Assembly: GCA_017559825.1 (NCBI GenBank)
Contig: JAFYQR010000071.1
Location: 1 to 59,965 of the forward strand
Source of the DNA: Thermoguttaceae bacterium
Lineage (GTDB): Bacteria; Planctomycetota; Planctomycetia; Pirellulales; Thermoguttaceae
DNA length: 59,965 bases
Direction of reading: 5' to 3'
In this document: in pieces, positions 7,736-16,865 of the stretch
How the letters are laid out: each line of letters opens with the position of its first letter
How positions within the stretch are numbered: the stretch's first letter is position 1
Notes under the pieces: model-generated
What the model was told of the DNA's origin: nothing
Database searches by the model: none
What the model saw: only the letters and a program-made list of their open reading frames with translations
Made by a program: the position numbers and the translations under genes

Positions 7736-8020
7736 CGCGACGGCGTCAACGCTTTTTTTTTCTCCGTCGACGCGTTTTTCCTCCTTTTCCGCCTCGTCGA
7801 CGCGCTTTCGCCCCGCCTTTTATTTTACCTTTCTTCTCCGTTTTATCCGTTCGACAAACGCGACCGAATCGGCGTATCGCGTCGCGGCGCAAAAAGGTTC
7901 AAGTCGGAAGCGAGCTTACGTCGAAAACCGAAACGACGCGGCGCGTTTTGTTCCAACAAAAACGTTAAGCGGCGCAAAAGAACGAAAATATAACGTCTCG
8001 GCAAGAAAGGAAACCGGACG

Positions 8021-9460
8021 ATGAAAAAAACGATGAGATTTTGGACGGCGGTCGCGGTCGCGACTTTAACCGCGGTCGGTTTCGTCGCGGAACCGACGCC
8101 GAGCTTCGCGCAAATTAGCTTCGGCAAAATGCGCGAAGCGACCGAAAAAGGGAAAAAACCGTCCGCGCCGATCGTCGACGAAGACGCCGACGCGTTCGAC
8201 GTCGACCCGAACGAAAAAGCGGACGCGAAAACTTCGAAGAACGAGAAAAAAGCGGAGAAACCCGCCTCGTCTCCCGCGTCCGGACGAACGATCGGGCGCC
8301 GTTCGAGCGTCGCCGGAGGAAACGCCGCTCGAACGACGCGTCCGGCGACGACGCGAACAAACGCCGCTCGCCCCGCCGCTCAACCGACGCCCGCCGTCGA
8401 CGCGGAAAAACCGACCGACGACGCCGATCTTTTTGGAACGCCGGAAACCGACGCGCCGACGCGAACCGCCGTCGAAACGCCGAACGCTCCGGAAGCGACG
8501 CCGGAAACCGTCGAAAAAACGAAGTCGGACGACGCGTCGAACGACGGAAAACGCGGGCCTCTTCTCGGAAAAGCGATCTCGACGAAGTATCGCGCCGGGA
8601 TGATTTTCGAAGCGCGACCGAACGGCGGCTGCAAAGATTTGCTCGGAACGGCGCCGGTGCCAACCGACTTCCCGGAGCAAAAAGTCCGAACGCTCGAAGA
8701 AAACTTTCCGCGCGTCGCTCGGGTCGACTATCGCGACCTTAAAGAGGGGGGCGCTCGCCAAATGGTCTTCCGCATGCGCGAGCTCAAACCGGGTCAGCGC
8801 GTCGAGGCGACCGTTCTCTTCGAGGTAACGCGCCGTCCGCTTCTTCCGCCGAGCGAGCCGGAAATTTACAAGATTCCGAAAACCGTTCCGCGCGAGCTCC
8901 GCCGTTATTTGAAGTCCGGCGACTACATCGAGTCGACGTCCAAAACGGTGCGTAAACTCGCCGCCGAGATCGTCGAAAAAGTCGAAAAAGCGAACAAAGA
9001 CGCGAGCGATTGGGAAAAAGTCGACGCGCTCTTCGAGTACGTGCGAACCGAAATTTCGTACAAAGAAGCGCAAGTCGAAAAACCGATGCGCGGCGCGCTC
9101 GCGGCGTTGCGAACTCGCGACGGCGACTGCGAGGATATGTCGGCTCTCTTCATCGCGATGTGCCGTTCGCTCGATATTCCGGCCCGACTCGTTCGCGTCC
9201 CGGGACACTGCTGGGCGGAGTTTTATCTCGTCGACGACGAAAAAGAGGGATACTGGTTCCCCGCGCAGGTCGCCGGAACGGAAGAGCTCGGCTCGATGCA
9301 GGACGTTCGCGTCATTTTGCAAAAGGGCGACTCGTTCCGTCTTCCGGAATCCCCCGGCGAAGACTCGCTTTACGTTAAGGAACTCTTCACCGGCAACGTC
9401 AAAGAGAACGCGCCCGACCCGATTTATCAATTCATTCAAGACACGAACCCGACCGACTGA
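8021..9460 (+). CDS. Secreted transglutaminase-like protein
   Basis: A 479-residue protein with an N-terminal signal peptide (hydrophobic 'AVAVATLTAVGFVAE', cleavage likely after 'SFA'). About 150 residues of charged, low-complexity Ala/Lys/Thr/Pro linker follow, then a folded C-terminal half. The transglutaminase-core motif is clear: 'RDGDCEDMSALFIAMCRSL' with the presumed catalytic Cys, followed by 'IPARLVRVPGHCWAEFYL' with the His. Such domains act as cysteine proteases, amidases or cross-linkers of the papain-like superfamily, and the export signal puts it in the periplasm or envelope. GAAAGGAAA precedes the ATG at 8021. It is transcribed alone and ends at the terminator 9499-9535. Confidence 0.88.
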   Translation: MKKTMRFWTAVAVATLTAVGFVAEPTPSFAQISFGKMREATEKGKKPSAPIVDEDADAFDVDPNEKADAKTSKNEKKAEKPASSPASGRTIGRRSSVAGGNAARTTRPATTRTNAARPAAQPTPAVDAEKPTDDADLFGTPETDAPTRTAVETPNAPEATPETVEKTKSDDASNDGKRGPLLGKAISTKYRAGMIFEARPNGGCKDLLGTAPVPTDFPEQKVRTLEENFPRVARVDYRDLKEGGARQMVFRMRELKPGQRVEATVLFEVTRRPLLPPSEPEIYKIPKTVPRELRRYLKSGDYIESTSKTVRKLAAEIVEKVEKANKDASDWEKVDALFEYVRTEISYKEAQVEKPMRGALAALRTRDGDCEDMSALFIAMCRSLDIPARLVRVPGHCWAEFYLVDDEKEGYWFPAQVAGTEELGSMQDVRVILQKGDSFRLPESPGEDSLYVKELFTGNVKENAPDPIYQFIQDTNPTD

Positions 9461-9498
9461 CGTTTAAACCGTCGGTCGACGCGATCGCCGAAAAAACG

Positions 9499-9535
9499 AA
9501 CGCCCCGCCGCGTCTTTTCCGACTCGGCGGGGCGT
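9499..9535. terminator. Bidirectional terminator between convergent genes
   Basis: AACGCCCCGCCG (9499-9510) and CGGCGGGGCGTT (9524-9535) form a perfect GC-rich stem, followed by TTTTCGTTT on the plus strand. It sits between two convergent genes. Confidence 0.85.
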
Positions 9536-9570
9536 TTTCGTTTCGACCGTTTCCCGTTAAGTTTCGCGAA

Positions 9571-11517
9571 CTAACGACGGAGCGCGCTCGCTTCCGGCGA
9601 CGCCCATTGAGCGTCGGTCGACGGTTTGTCTCCCGGCTCGACGATTTCTTTCGTCAGATTGTTGACGATGCGCGCGCGTTTGACGACGCCCGCGTAAAAT
9701 TCGCCGGCGGCGGACGCTTCCTTCATTTTGCGGAGGTTGGCGACGATTTGCTCGCGCATTTCTTCGAGCGTCGCGTCGCTTCCGGCGATTCGCTCTTGGC
9801 AATAAAGGATAACGAACGTGTTCGGGTCGATTTGAATCACTTGCGACAGTTCGCCCGGTTGAAGCGCGAACGCTTCGTCTTCGAGCTGCGGATAGCCGCC
9901 GTTTTTGACGATCGGCGCGATGCGGCCGCGCATTTGCTTGCCGTCCGGTTCGATCGAGTATTCCGCGGCCAAATCGCCGAACACTTCTTCCGCCGGACGA
10001 TTTTCTTTAGCCGGCAGGGTTCGCGCCTTTTGCCACACGTCGCGAGCGCGGCGCTCGTCGGAAACGACGATTCCGAGGCATTGCACGCTTTCGCCGAAAT
10101 TCGCTTCGTAAGCCTTGGCGATTTCCTCCTCGGTGATTTTGACCTTCCCTTCGGAGAGTTTGCGAAGCGCGACGCCCGGCCACACGATCGATTTTTTGTA
10201 ATTTTCTTCGGTCGTTTGATATTTTTCGAGCTCGGCGCGGAGATATTCCTCCACGTTCGGCGAGCCGTCCGGGAGCGGATACGTCGTTTCGGCGGCGCGG
10301 ACGAAAATGTCGGTGGCGACGTCGGAGTCGGCGACGGTCAGCCCGACTTTTTTGCACTCTTGACGGATGAGTTCGATCGAAACGAGCGCGTCCAAGTCTT
10401 GTTTGGCGTAAAGACGCATGCACATTTCGACGACCGCGTCGAGAAGAATCGGCTTCCCGTCGACCGTCGCGGCGACGTTCGGATACTGCTTGCGGAGCTC
10501 CGGATTCCCGATAACATTGACGACGTTCGCCTCGCGGCCCAAACGAGCGAAGAGCTCGTCGGCGGCGGCGCGGAGTTTCGACGCGCTCGCCTGCACTTGG
10601 AGGCGTTCTTTGATTTCGTCGATTTTTTCCGCCGGAACGACCGGATCGTATTTGTTTTCGCAACGGAAAACAACGTATTGTTGCTGCGGGCCGTAAGGGC
10701 CGATCGTTTCGGAAATTTCGCCGACTTCGAGCGCGAAGAGCAGGTCTTCCATCGCTTTATCATCGAGCGTTCCGTGGAAAATCGGCTGCATGCGCCCTTT
10801 GTTCGACGCGGTAACGACGTCGAGCGATTCGTTTTTCGCGACCGTTCCGAACGACTCCGGATCGGCGAGAACGCGAGCGCGGACGTCGTCGGCTTTTTCT
10901 TTCGTTTCGCAAACGATCATTTGAAGCCCGACCGACGGCCCGTAAGATTTCAGGTACGCGGCTTCGAGCTCTTCGTCGCTCAGCTTAATTTGGTCGGCGA
11001 CGAGCGCTTGCAACGCCAAACGCGGCCAAACGACCTCTTCGGCGTACTCTTGATAGCTCATCGACGAGTCTTTTTGCACAATGTCGAGATATTGACGGCG
11101 ATCGAGGCGGAACGACTTCGCCATCCGATCGATTTCGGCGTCGACGTCGGCGCGAGTGATCGCGACGCCTTGACGTTTGCATTCGGCCAACACGAGCGCG
11201 CGGTTCAAAATGCGGGAAAGCGCCTCTTCGCCGTGCGCTTGAAGCGTTTCGGCGCGGAGTTGGTCGAGCGTGATTTGAACGCCGTTGACCTCGGCGACGA
11301 TTTCCGGGTAAAGTTGTTGAGCGTCTTGACGAATCGGGTTCGCGGCGGCGACGTTTTGCGCGACGCGCGTCGCGCTGCGTTGAACCTTCGACGCTTGACG
11401 CTCGACTGCGAACGACGCGTCGACGACGGAAAACGAAACCGCGACCGCCGCGGCCGCGAGAGGCGAGAGAACGCCGAACGCTCGGCCGCGCCCAAGAATC
11501 TTCTTCAAACCGTTCAT
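9571..11517 (-). CDS. SurA/PpiC-like periplasmic foldase with two tandem modules
   Basis: A 648-residue exported protein. The N-terminus is a signal sequence ('LSPLAAAAVAVSFSVVDAS'). Two homologous modules follow, each a SurA-N-type helical chaperone segment ('IVAEVNGVQITLDQLRAET', 'VAATVDGKPILLDAVVEMC') and a parvulin-like segment ('SYGPSVGLQMIVCETKEKA', 'FGESVQCLGIVVSDERRAR'), ending with parvulin-typical 'LQPGELSQVIQID'. The layout is that of periplasmic peptidyl-prolyl isomerase/chaperones that escort outer-membrane or secreted proteins. A duplicated whole module is less usual than SurA's single chaperone part with two parvulin domains. The ATG at 11517 has only a weak GAAAG upstream. Isomerase activity is not certain. 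Confidence 0.85.
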   Translation of the reverse strand: MNGLKKILGRGRAFGVLSPLAAAAVAVSFSVVDASFAVERQASKVQRSATRVAQNVAAANPIRQDAQQLYPEIVAEVNGVQITLDQLRAETLQAHGEEALSRILNRALVLAECKRQGVAITRADVDAEIDRMAKSFRLDRRQYLDIVQKDSSMSYQEYAEEVVWPRLALQALVADQIKLSDEELEAAYLKSYGPSVGLQMIVCETKEKADDVRARVLADPESFGTVAKNESLDVVTASNKGRMQPIFHGTLDDKAMEDLLFALEVGEISETIGPYGPQQQYVVFRCENKYDPVVPAEKIDEIKERLQVQASASKLRAAADELFARLGREANVVNVIGNPELRKQYPNVAATVDGKPILLDAVVEMCMRLYAKQDLDALVSIELIRQECKKVGLTVADSDVATDIFVRAAETTYPLPDGSPNVEEYLRAELEKYQTTEENYKKSIVWPGVALRKLSEGKVKITEEEIAKAYEANFGESVQCLGIVVSDERRARDVWQKARTLPAKENRPAEEVFGDLAAEYSIEPDGKQMRGRIAPIVKNGGYPQLEDEAFALQPGELSQVIQIDPNTFVILYCQERIAGSDATLEEMREQIVANLRKMKEASAAGEFYAGVVKRARIVNNLTKEIVEPGDKPSTDAQWASPEASALRR

Positions 11518-11796
11518 TTTTCGACTTTCGATGGCTACTTGCTTAATGTTTCAAGGAGGGGAAACGACCGGCTCGACCGGTCGCCTGTTCGCTTCAAGCG
11601 GTTCGAACGCGTCTTTCGCCGACGGCGCGGAGAACGCGATTCGACCGAACGTTCGCACTATACCGTTTTTCTCGCCGACGCGTCAAGAGCGTTTTCCGAT
11701 TTTTCGCCGACGAAATCGTCTTTTCGCGCCGACGACGATTTTTCGGCGTTTCGTTCGGGAAAAACGTTCCTTGTCCGAACGTTTTCGCGCCGGGGC

Positions 11797-11824
11797 TTTT
11801 CAAAACCGCGCTCCGACGTAAAAT
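11797..11824 (+). promoter_or_regulatory. Promoter of ndk
   Basis: TTTTCA (11797-11802), a 16-bp spacer, then TAAAAT (11819-11824), about 65 nt before the ndk start. Nothing else is recognised in 11518-11796. Confidence 0.55.
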
Positions 11825-11895
11825 AAAAGGGCCGACGTTCGAACGTCGTCGCCGAAAAGCGCAAGAAGTCTCTTAAGAAATATAACGAGGAAAAA

Positions 11896-12318
11896 ATGTC
11901 GAATCCCCAACTCGAAACGGAAACCACGTTCGTGATGCTCAAACCGGACGCGCTCGAACGCAATTTGGTCGGCGAAATTATCGGTCGCTTGGAGCGCAAA
12001 GGGCTGCGCTTGAAGAAAATCGAACTGCGAACCGTTTCGAAGGAACTCGCGGCGCGCCATTACGCCGAACACTTGCAAAAGCCGTTTTATCCGGAACTCG
12101 AAGCGTACGTAACGCGCGGCCCGGTCTTGGCGACGATTTGGGAAGGACGCAAAGCGATCGCCGTCGTCCGCGGTCTCCTCGGCGCGACCGACTCGACGAA
12201 AGCCGCCGCCGGAACGATTCGCGGCGACTACGGTTTCGACGCGACCGAAAACCTCGTTCACGCCTCCGACTCGCCGGAATCGGCCGAGCGCGAAATTCGC
12301 AATTTCTTCGGCGAATAG
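11896..12318 (+). CDS. ndk: Nucleoside diphosphate kinase
   Basis: A 140-residue protein of canonical Ndk length. It transfers the gamma-phosphate of ATP to nucleoside diphosphates through a phospho-histidine. The family signature 'GTIRGDYGF' and 'NLVHASDSPESAEREI' are present, the active-site His being H122. 'MLKPDALERNLVGEI' near the N-terminus contains the conserved Lys. GAGGA precedes the ATG at 11896. It is cytosolic and probably monocistronic from the promoter at 11797, with the next gene 134 bp downstream. Confidence 0.97.
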   Translation: MSNPQLETETTFVMLKPDALERNLVGEIIGRLERKGLRLKKIELRTVSKELAARHYAEHLQKPFYPELEAYVTRGPVLATIWEGRKAIAVVRGLLGATDSTKAAAGTIRGDYGFDATENLVHASDSPESAEREIRNFFGE

Positions 12319-12451
12319 TCGGCGTTTTTTACCGAGTTCCCCCTTTTTAACGTCGGCGCCGTATTCTTGCGGAAAGAAACTCGACGCGCGTCGCCGGACG
12401 CTCGTTCGAAACGTCAAAAAATACCGAATACGATAAAATAAAGGGGGAAAT

Positions 12452-12961
12452 ATGATTTCGCGCGACGCTAAAGAACGGCTCGACCGCATCTTCGACGGGC
12501 CGACGCTCACGCTTTTAGGAACGGTCGACGCCGACGGGCGGCCTTGGGCGCGCTACGTGATGGGCGTTCTCGACGACCGCGGAACGATCCGCGTCGCGAC
12601 GAAGCGAGGAACGCGCAAAATCGACGACGTCGAGCGTTTCCCGTTCGTCCACTTGCTCGTCGGAAAGAACCTCTTTTCAAGCGATTGCGAATACGCTCAA
12701 ATCGGCGGCAAAGCGGTCGTCGTCGACGGAGCGCAACCGTCCGCCTCGTGGAATCCGGCGGCGCGAGCGTTCCTTTCCGGCGACGATCCGTCTTACGCGC
12801 TGATCGAAATCCGTCCGCAGCGCGTCGAGATTTGGTCGGCCAAAGCCGCGCCGAACGAAAACCCGGTCGTCTTCGAAGAGGAAGACGCCGAAAACGACTT
12901 CGAAGCGGAGCTTTCGCGCTTTTGGGTCGGCGACGACGAGTTCGAGGTCGAACCGGTTTGA
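12452..12961 (+). CDS. Pyridoxamine 5'-phosphate oxidase-like flavoprotein
   Basis: A 169-residue protein with the split-barrel flavin-binding fold of the PNPOx-like / general stress protein 26 family: 'LTLLGTVDADGRPWARYV', 'TIRVATKRGTRKIDDVER' and 'ALIEIRPQRVEIWSAK'. These proteins bind FMN or a related cofactor. Many are not true PNP oxidases, and this one is shorter than PdxH and lacks its PLP-site signature, so the substrate is unknown. An acidic C-terminal tail follows. GGGGG lies 8 nt before the ATG at 12452. It stands between ndk and a bidirectional terminator. Confidence 0.85.
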   Translation: MISRDAKERLDRIFDGPTLTLLGTVDADGRPWARYVMGVLDDRGTIRVATKRGTRKIDDVERFPFVHLLVGKNLFSSDCEYAQIGGKAVVVDGAQPSASWNPAARAFLSGDDPSYALIEIRPQRVEIWSAKAAPNENPVVFEEEDAENDFEAELSRFWVGDDEFEVEPV

Positions 12962-12984
12962 GTCGAGCGAAACGCGCAAAATAG

Positions 12985-13026
12985 AAAAGCCCGAATCGGC
13001 GGAGCGTTCCGCCGGTTCGGGCTTTT
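12985..13026. terminator. Bidirectional terminator
   Basis: AAAAGCCCGAA (12985-12995) pairs with TTCGGGCTTTT (13016-13026), with an inner GGCGGA/TCCGCC stem and a GCGT loop. It serves the plus gene ending at 12961 and the minus gene ending at 13107. Confidence 0.85.
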
Positions 13027-13106
13027 CGTCAATCTTGCGTTTTTCAAGGAACGCTCGGCGGCAAGTTAATTTTAGTCCAACCGAGCGTCCCGAAAATAAA
13101 CGCTCG

Positions 13107-13886
13107 TCAGTTGCCGATTTGGAAGAACTTCGCTTGCTCGTCGGCGCGCTCGTCCATCTCTTTCTTTTCGGCGTCGGTCAGCGAACGGAAGCGGACGACC
13201 TTAATAACGCCCTTGCTAATCCAACTCGTCAAACCGAGCGGTTCGCAACGCGACACTTCGAAGCGCGTCCCGAGACGACGGCCTTCGACGACGTAATCGA
13301 TTCCCTTTTCGTCGTCGACCCAAACGCGGAGCGTCCGCTTCGTTACCTGAACGCGGAAGCGGTACCACTTGTCGTTCTTAAAGTTGTAATACGACGAAGT
13401 CGAGTTTTGCGACGCGTCCATATCGTCGACGCTCGAAATCCCGAGGACGGCGCCGCCCCACCCGCCGTTGATCAGCGTAACGCAAGCGTCGCCGATCGGA
13501 AAAGTCGTCGCGGAAAAGAAGTCCGTCCCCATTTCGCGGCGCGACACGATTTCGAGCTCGTAATTTTCGCGCGGAAGTTTGAATCCGGCCGCCTCTTCGT
13601 CGAACTTGATCGACGTCGACGACGCGCCCATTCCGAGAACGATCGCGCCGTCCTCGACGACCGGCTTTTCAGCCCCCGCGTCTTCGAGGTCGACCCAATT
13701 TTTCAGCGTTTTCCCGTCGAAGAGATACGTCCATTCGTATTTGTCGTCGTCCGCTTTCGACTCGGCCAGCGCGTCGTAAGCCGGCTTGTCGGCGTCGGCG
13801 GCGGCTTTGACGAACGAAGCGTTCGACGCGAAAAGGACGAGCGTCGCGACGGTCGCGGCGACGGCGAGCGAAAAGAAGCGTTTCAT
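13107..13886 (-). CDS. Secreted DUF1080 (3-keto-disaccharide hydrolase-like) protein
   Basis: A 259-residue exported protein. Signal peptide 'SLAVAATVATLVLFASNA' is followed by a DUF1080 beta-sandwich with 'YLFDGKTLKNWVDLE' at its start, 'ENYELEIVSRREMG' and 'GNVINGGWGG'-like segments, and 'ISKGVIKVVRFRSL' at the end. DUF1080 proteins are concanavalin-like folds, abundant in planctomycetes, and some are 3-keto-glycoside hydrolases. I chose the ATG at 13886 because AAAGGAAA precedes it and it overlaps the apgM stop by ATGA (13883-13886), a translational-coupling arrangement. It is probably periplasmic; the real substrate is unknown. Confidence 0.88.
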   Translation of the reverse strand: MKRFFSLAVAATVATLVLFASNASFVKAAADADKPAYDALAESKADDDKYEWTYLFDGKTLKNWVDLEDAGAEKPVVEDGAIVLGMGASSTSIKFDEEAAGFKLPRENYELEIVSRREMGTDFFSATTFPIGDACVTLINGGWGGAVLGISSVDDMDASQNSTSSYYNFKNDKWYRFRVQVTKRTLRVWVDDEKGIDYVVEGRRLGTRFEVSRCEPLGLTSWISKGVIKVVRFRSLTDAEKKEMDERADEQAKFFQIGN

Positions 13887-15142
13887 TGCAAATTTCCTTT
13901 CAAAAAGAGTTCGGCCAAGTCGGCGCCGCGTTCGAAAACTCGGTTCGACGCGGCCCCGGTCGTTTCGTCGTAAGTCGCGAACCCGTCCCCGACGACGTCG
14001 GAACCGACGACGGCCCAAGGAACGGCGCCGCGCGAATGCGTTTTGATCGCGACCGGCGTCGGATGGTCGGGCGAAATCAGGAGCCGCCAATTCTCGAACG
14101 TTCGCAACTTTTCCAAAATCGGCGGAAGCGTCAGTCGGTCGATCGCTTCGAGCGCCGCGACCTTTTTCTCGGCGTCCCCTTCGTGTCCGGCTTCGTCCGG
14201 CGCCTCGACGTGAACGCAAACGACGTCGAAACGGTCGAGCGCGGCCGCGGCGGCGCGCCCCTTGGCGGCGTAATCGGTGTCGACGTACCCGGTCGCGCCC
14301 GGAACTTCGAGAATTTCCCAACCGAGGTTGCGAGCGATACCGCGCAACAGGTCGACGGCGGTGATCATCGCGCCCGGCCCGAACCCGAATTTTTCGGCGA
14401 ACGGAACGAGCCGCGGCCGCGTCCCCTGCCCCCAAAGCCAACATTGCGTCGCCGGAAGTTCGCCTCGTTCGACGCGGCGTTTGTTCGTTTCCGACGCGGC
14501 CAAACGTTCGGCGCAAAGCTCCATTAAGCGACGAAGCGCGGCGCCTCCTTTCCCTTGCGGCAAGACGTCGAGAATCGAGCGGTCGGCGTAATCGTGCGGC
14601 GGCGCGGTTTGCGTCGTCGCGTCGAACGGCGCGGCGGTCGAATCGGAATCGGGCCGGAAAATCATCAGGTTGCGGTACCCGACGCCCGGGAAAAACTCGA
14701 TGCTTCCGCCGATTTCCGGCGCGATTTTCGCCCAGCGCGGCGCGACGTCGGCGTTAATCTCGGCGAGGAGCGCGACCGCCTCTTCGGTCGAAATATGTCC
14801 CGCCGAAAAGTCCCGCATCACGCCCCCTTCGACGCAAACGAGATTGCAACGGAACGCCCAATCGTTCGGGCCGAGTTCGAGATTTTGCGCCGCCGCTTCG
14901 AGCGGAGCGCGTCCGGTGTACGACTCGGTCGGGTCGTATCCGAGAACCGAAAGGGTCGCGACGTCGGAACCGGGCGTCATTCCGTCCGGAACGTTGAACG
15001 ACCGCCCGAGCGCGGCTTTCGGCGCCAGCGTGTCGAGCGTCGGCGTCAAGGCCGCTTCCATCGGGGTTTTGCCGTTCAACGACGGAACCGGATCGTCCGC
15101 GAAACCGTCCGGAATCAAGACGACGCGTTTGCAAGAGCTCAT
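13883..15142 (-). CDS. apgM: 2,3-bisphosphoglycerate-independent phosphoglycerate mutase, archaeal type
   Basis: A 419-residue enzyme of the alkaline-phosphatase superfamily that interconverts 3- and 2-phosphoglycerate in glycolysis. The N-terminal metal site 'VLIPDGFADDP' and the family hallmark 'TPGSDVATLSVLGYDP' (with the phosphorylated Ser) are visible. 'HVEAPDEAGHEGD' and 'SPDHPTP' supply later metal ligands. The length fits aPGM (about 400) rather than the 510-residue GpmI form. GGAGGA precedes the ATG at 15142. The stop codon overlaps the start of the DUF1080 gene (ATGA), so the two are likely co-translated although no metabolic link is obvious. Confidence 0.95.
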   Translation of the reverse strand: MSSCKRVVLIPDGFADDPVPSLNGKTPMEAALTPTLDTLAPKAALGRSFNVPDGMTPGSDVATLSVLGYDPTESYTGRAPLEAAAQNLELGPNDWAFRCNLVCVEGGVMRDFSAGHISTEEAVALLAEINADVAPRWAKIAPEIGGSIEFFPGVGYRNLMIFRPDSDSTAAPFDATTQTAPPHDYADRSILDVLPQGKGGAALRRLMELCAERLAASETNKRRVERGELPATQCWLWGQGTRPRLVPFAEKFGFGPGAMITAVDLLRGIARNLGWEILEVPGATGYVDTDYAAKGRAAAAALDRFDVVCVHVEAPDEAGHEGDAEKKVAALEAIDRLTLPPILEKLRTFENWRLLISPDHPTPVAIKTHSRGAVPWAVVGSDVVGDGFATYDETTGAASNRVFERGADLAELFLKGNLQ

Positions 15143-15503
15143 TGGAGTAGTCCTCCGTTTCGCTTTGCCGTCGAAGCCGCTCGAACGCTCGCGCTTTTTC
15201 GCTCGTTCTCCGCGCCCGTCGGCGAGACTTCGGCGAGGCCCCGCGAAACGGTTCGCTCGTCGGCGCTTCCTTCGATTTTAGACGAAGAAGAAAGCCCGAA
15301 CGCAACGAAAACCAACGAAAAAAGCGAACGAACGACGCCGTTCGACGACGGACGGCGCTCGTTTTCCGCCGCGACGCTCCGCCGTCGAAAACGCCGCGGT
15401 CGGGAAGTCTCGGCGACGCGCTCGGTTTTCCGCGTCGTCGAAACTTCGTTAAAAATTGTTCGTAGGTTTTCGTCTGTTCGCGTTCCCGAAAATTCCCGGA
15501 CGC
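15143..15503. other. Gene-free stretch between apgM and the DUF1667 gene
   Basis: About 360 bp with normal GC content. I see no convincing gene, hairpin with T-run, or promoter of the common type. Open frames here are codon-bias shadows. Confidence 0.5.
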
Positions 15504-15863
15504 TCAGTCGAAATCGCGGGTCGCGACGACCGGCGTTCCGGTTCCGAGCAAGTCGGCGATCAAAACGTCGCCGCGGCGAATCGGTTTCCGCAAGCGAAGC
15601 GCGTCGATTTCCTTCATCGCGTCGAAGAGGCGCCCCTTCGGAATCGGCGCGGCGGTTCGAACCGGAGCCATGTCGAGGAAATCGCCGTTTTCGTCGACAA
15701 TTCGCGCCGTCGTCGTCAGCGTTCTCGTCGGATTCGTCGTTTCGGCCAAGCCGTAAAGCTCGCCGCGTTTGCAAGTGTTCCCTGAGACCGTTCCGGCCTC
15801 GACGTCGACTTCGAGCGAGCACCCTTGCGGGCAAACGATGCAGACCAATTTTCGCGTTGCCAT
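15504..15863 (-). CDS. DUF1667 domain-containing protein
   Basis: A 119-residue protein with the DUF1667 cysteine signature 'CIVCPQGCSLEVD' followed by a further Cys in 'GNTCKRG'. This pattern is expected to bind an iron-sulfur cluster or zinc. A C-terminal segment ending 'GTGTPVVATRDFD' is typical. In Firmicutes such proteins usually accompany a GlpA-like FAD oxidoreductase and are thought to serve electron transfer; no such partner is present here. The ATG at 15863 has GAAAGG upstream. A longer frame to 16058 would start inside queD and is rejected. It follows queD by 58 bp on the same strand, so the two probably share a transcript. Confidence 0.85.
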   Translation of the reverse strand: MATRKLVCIVCPQGCSLEVDVEAGTVSGNTCKRGELYGLAETTNPTRTLTTTARIVDENGDFLDMAPVRTAAPIPKGRLFDAMKEIDALRLRKPIRRGDVLIADLLGTGTPVVATRDFD

Positions 15864-15921
15864 TTTTCGCCTTTCACGCCGTTTTTCTATGTTGCGCGGT
15901 TTCGTTGTTTTCGCGCCGTTT

Positions 15922-16335
15922 TCACTCGTTCGCCGCTCGAAAGTACGTCGCTCGGCAGTTTTCCGTTTCCCAAAACTCGACCTTGGCGACGACGAAGCCT
16001 TGCGCTTCGACGTATTCGTAAATCGCTTTCGCCAAACGTTCGGCGGTCGGATTCTCATCGAAAAGGAGAACCGGCTCTCCGGCGGCGGTCAAAATTTCGG
16101 CCAACGGGTCGTCCTTCGCCAAAAAGAGGCGGTGGTCGAGCGTTTCGTCGATCCACGTCCCGACGATCGCCTTTAAGTCGACAAAATCGAGCGCCATTCC
16201 CTGTTCGTTCAGCGAGTCGACGACGATTTCGACGCGCGCCTTGGCGTTGTGCCCGTGCAACCGCCGACATTTTCCGTCGTATCGATAAAGTCGGTGGCCG
16301 TAAGAAAAGGAAAAATCGCGAGCGACGGAAAACAT
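15922..16335 (-). CDS. queD: 6-carboxy-5,6,7,8-tetrahydropterin synthase (QueD)
   Basis: A 137-residue member of the PTPS/QueD family, which converts dihydroneopterin triphosphate to 6-carboxytetrahydropterin, the second step of queuosine/7-deazaguanine synthesis. Zinc ligands H14, H27 and H29 and the catalytic Cys (C23 in 'CRRLHGH') are seen, with 'LDHRLFLAKDD', 'ENPTAERLAKAIYE' and 'WETENCRATY' as the usual family blocks. The presence of Cys in 'CRRLHGH' supports QueD over eukaryotic PTPS. queG lies 3.3 kb away on the other strand, and other que genes are not in the window. Confidence 0.95.
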   Translation of the reverse strand: MFSVARDFSFSYGHRLYRYDGKCRRLHGHNAKARVEIVVDSLNEQGMALDFVDLKAIVGTWIDETLDHRLFLAKDDPLAEILTAAGEPVLLFDENPTAERLAKAIYEYVEAQGFVVAKVEFWETENCRATYFRAANE

Positions 16336-16624
16336 GCGGGCGAACTCCGAACGTGTTAAAGGACGAAAACTCCGATTTGCGACGAATCGACGACGGAGTA
16401 AACCGTCGAGCGACTCTTACGCTCCTCCGTTATTATAACGCCGCTTTTTTTTCTTGGAAGGCGGCGACGGCGTTCCTTCGCCGAGTCGCTCGTTTTTTTG
16501 CCGAAATTCCCTCTTTGTTCGCCGCGCCCGCCCGTTTTTTCTCTTTATTCCCCCCAAACCGTCGTTATTATCTCTTTCCGAAAATTTTTCGACAAGAAAA
16601 AACGTCCCGCGCCGACGACTCCGC

Positions 16625-16652
16625 TTTTCAAAATAAACAAATTGGGTAAAAT
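16625..16652 (+). promoter_or_regulatory. Promoter for the gene at 16866
   Basis: TTTTCA (16625-16630), 16-bp spacer ending GGG, TAAAAT (16647-16652). The leader would be about 205 nt. The rest of 16336-16865 holds only a short GGCGTT/AACGCC hairpin near 16720. Confidence 0.6.
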
Positions 16653-16865
16653 GTATAAAGCAAAGAAAAATCGCTCAATTCGAGCGCAACTTTTACCGAC
16701 TTAAAAAGATTAGGCGGTTTAGGCGTTTTTTCGGAACGCCCGTATTCGCGTCCGAACGCGACGACGTTTCGACCGCCTTCACGTCGTCGCGTCGCAGCGA
16801 ACGACGCGTTTCCCGAATCGCAGCCGTTTTATTCGAAGCGGCGACCCCTTATTTCAAGGAGAACC

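Noticed and set aside
9607..11826. 739-codon plus-strand ORF over the SurA-like gene
   Set aside because: In-register antisense shadow; the minus frame has a signal peptide and recognisable repeated domains.
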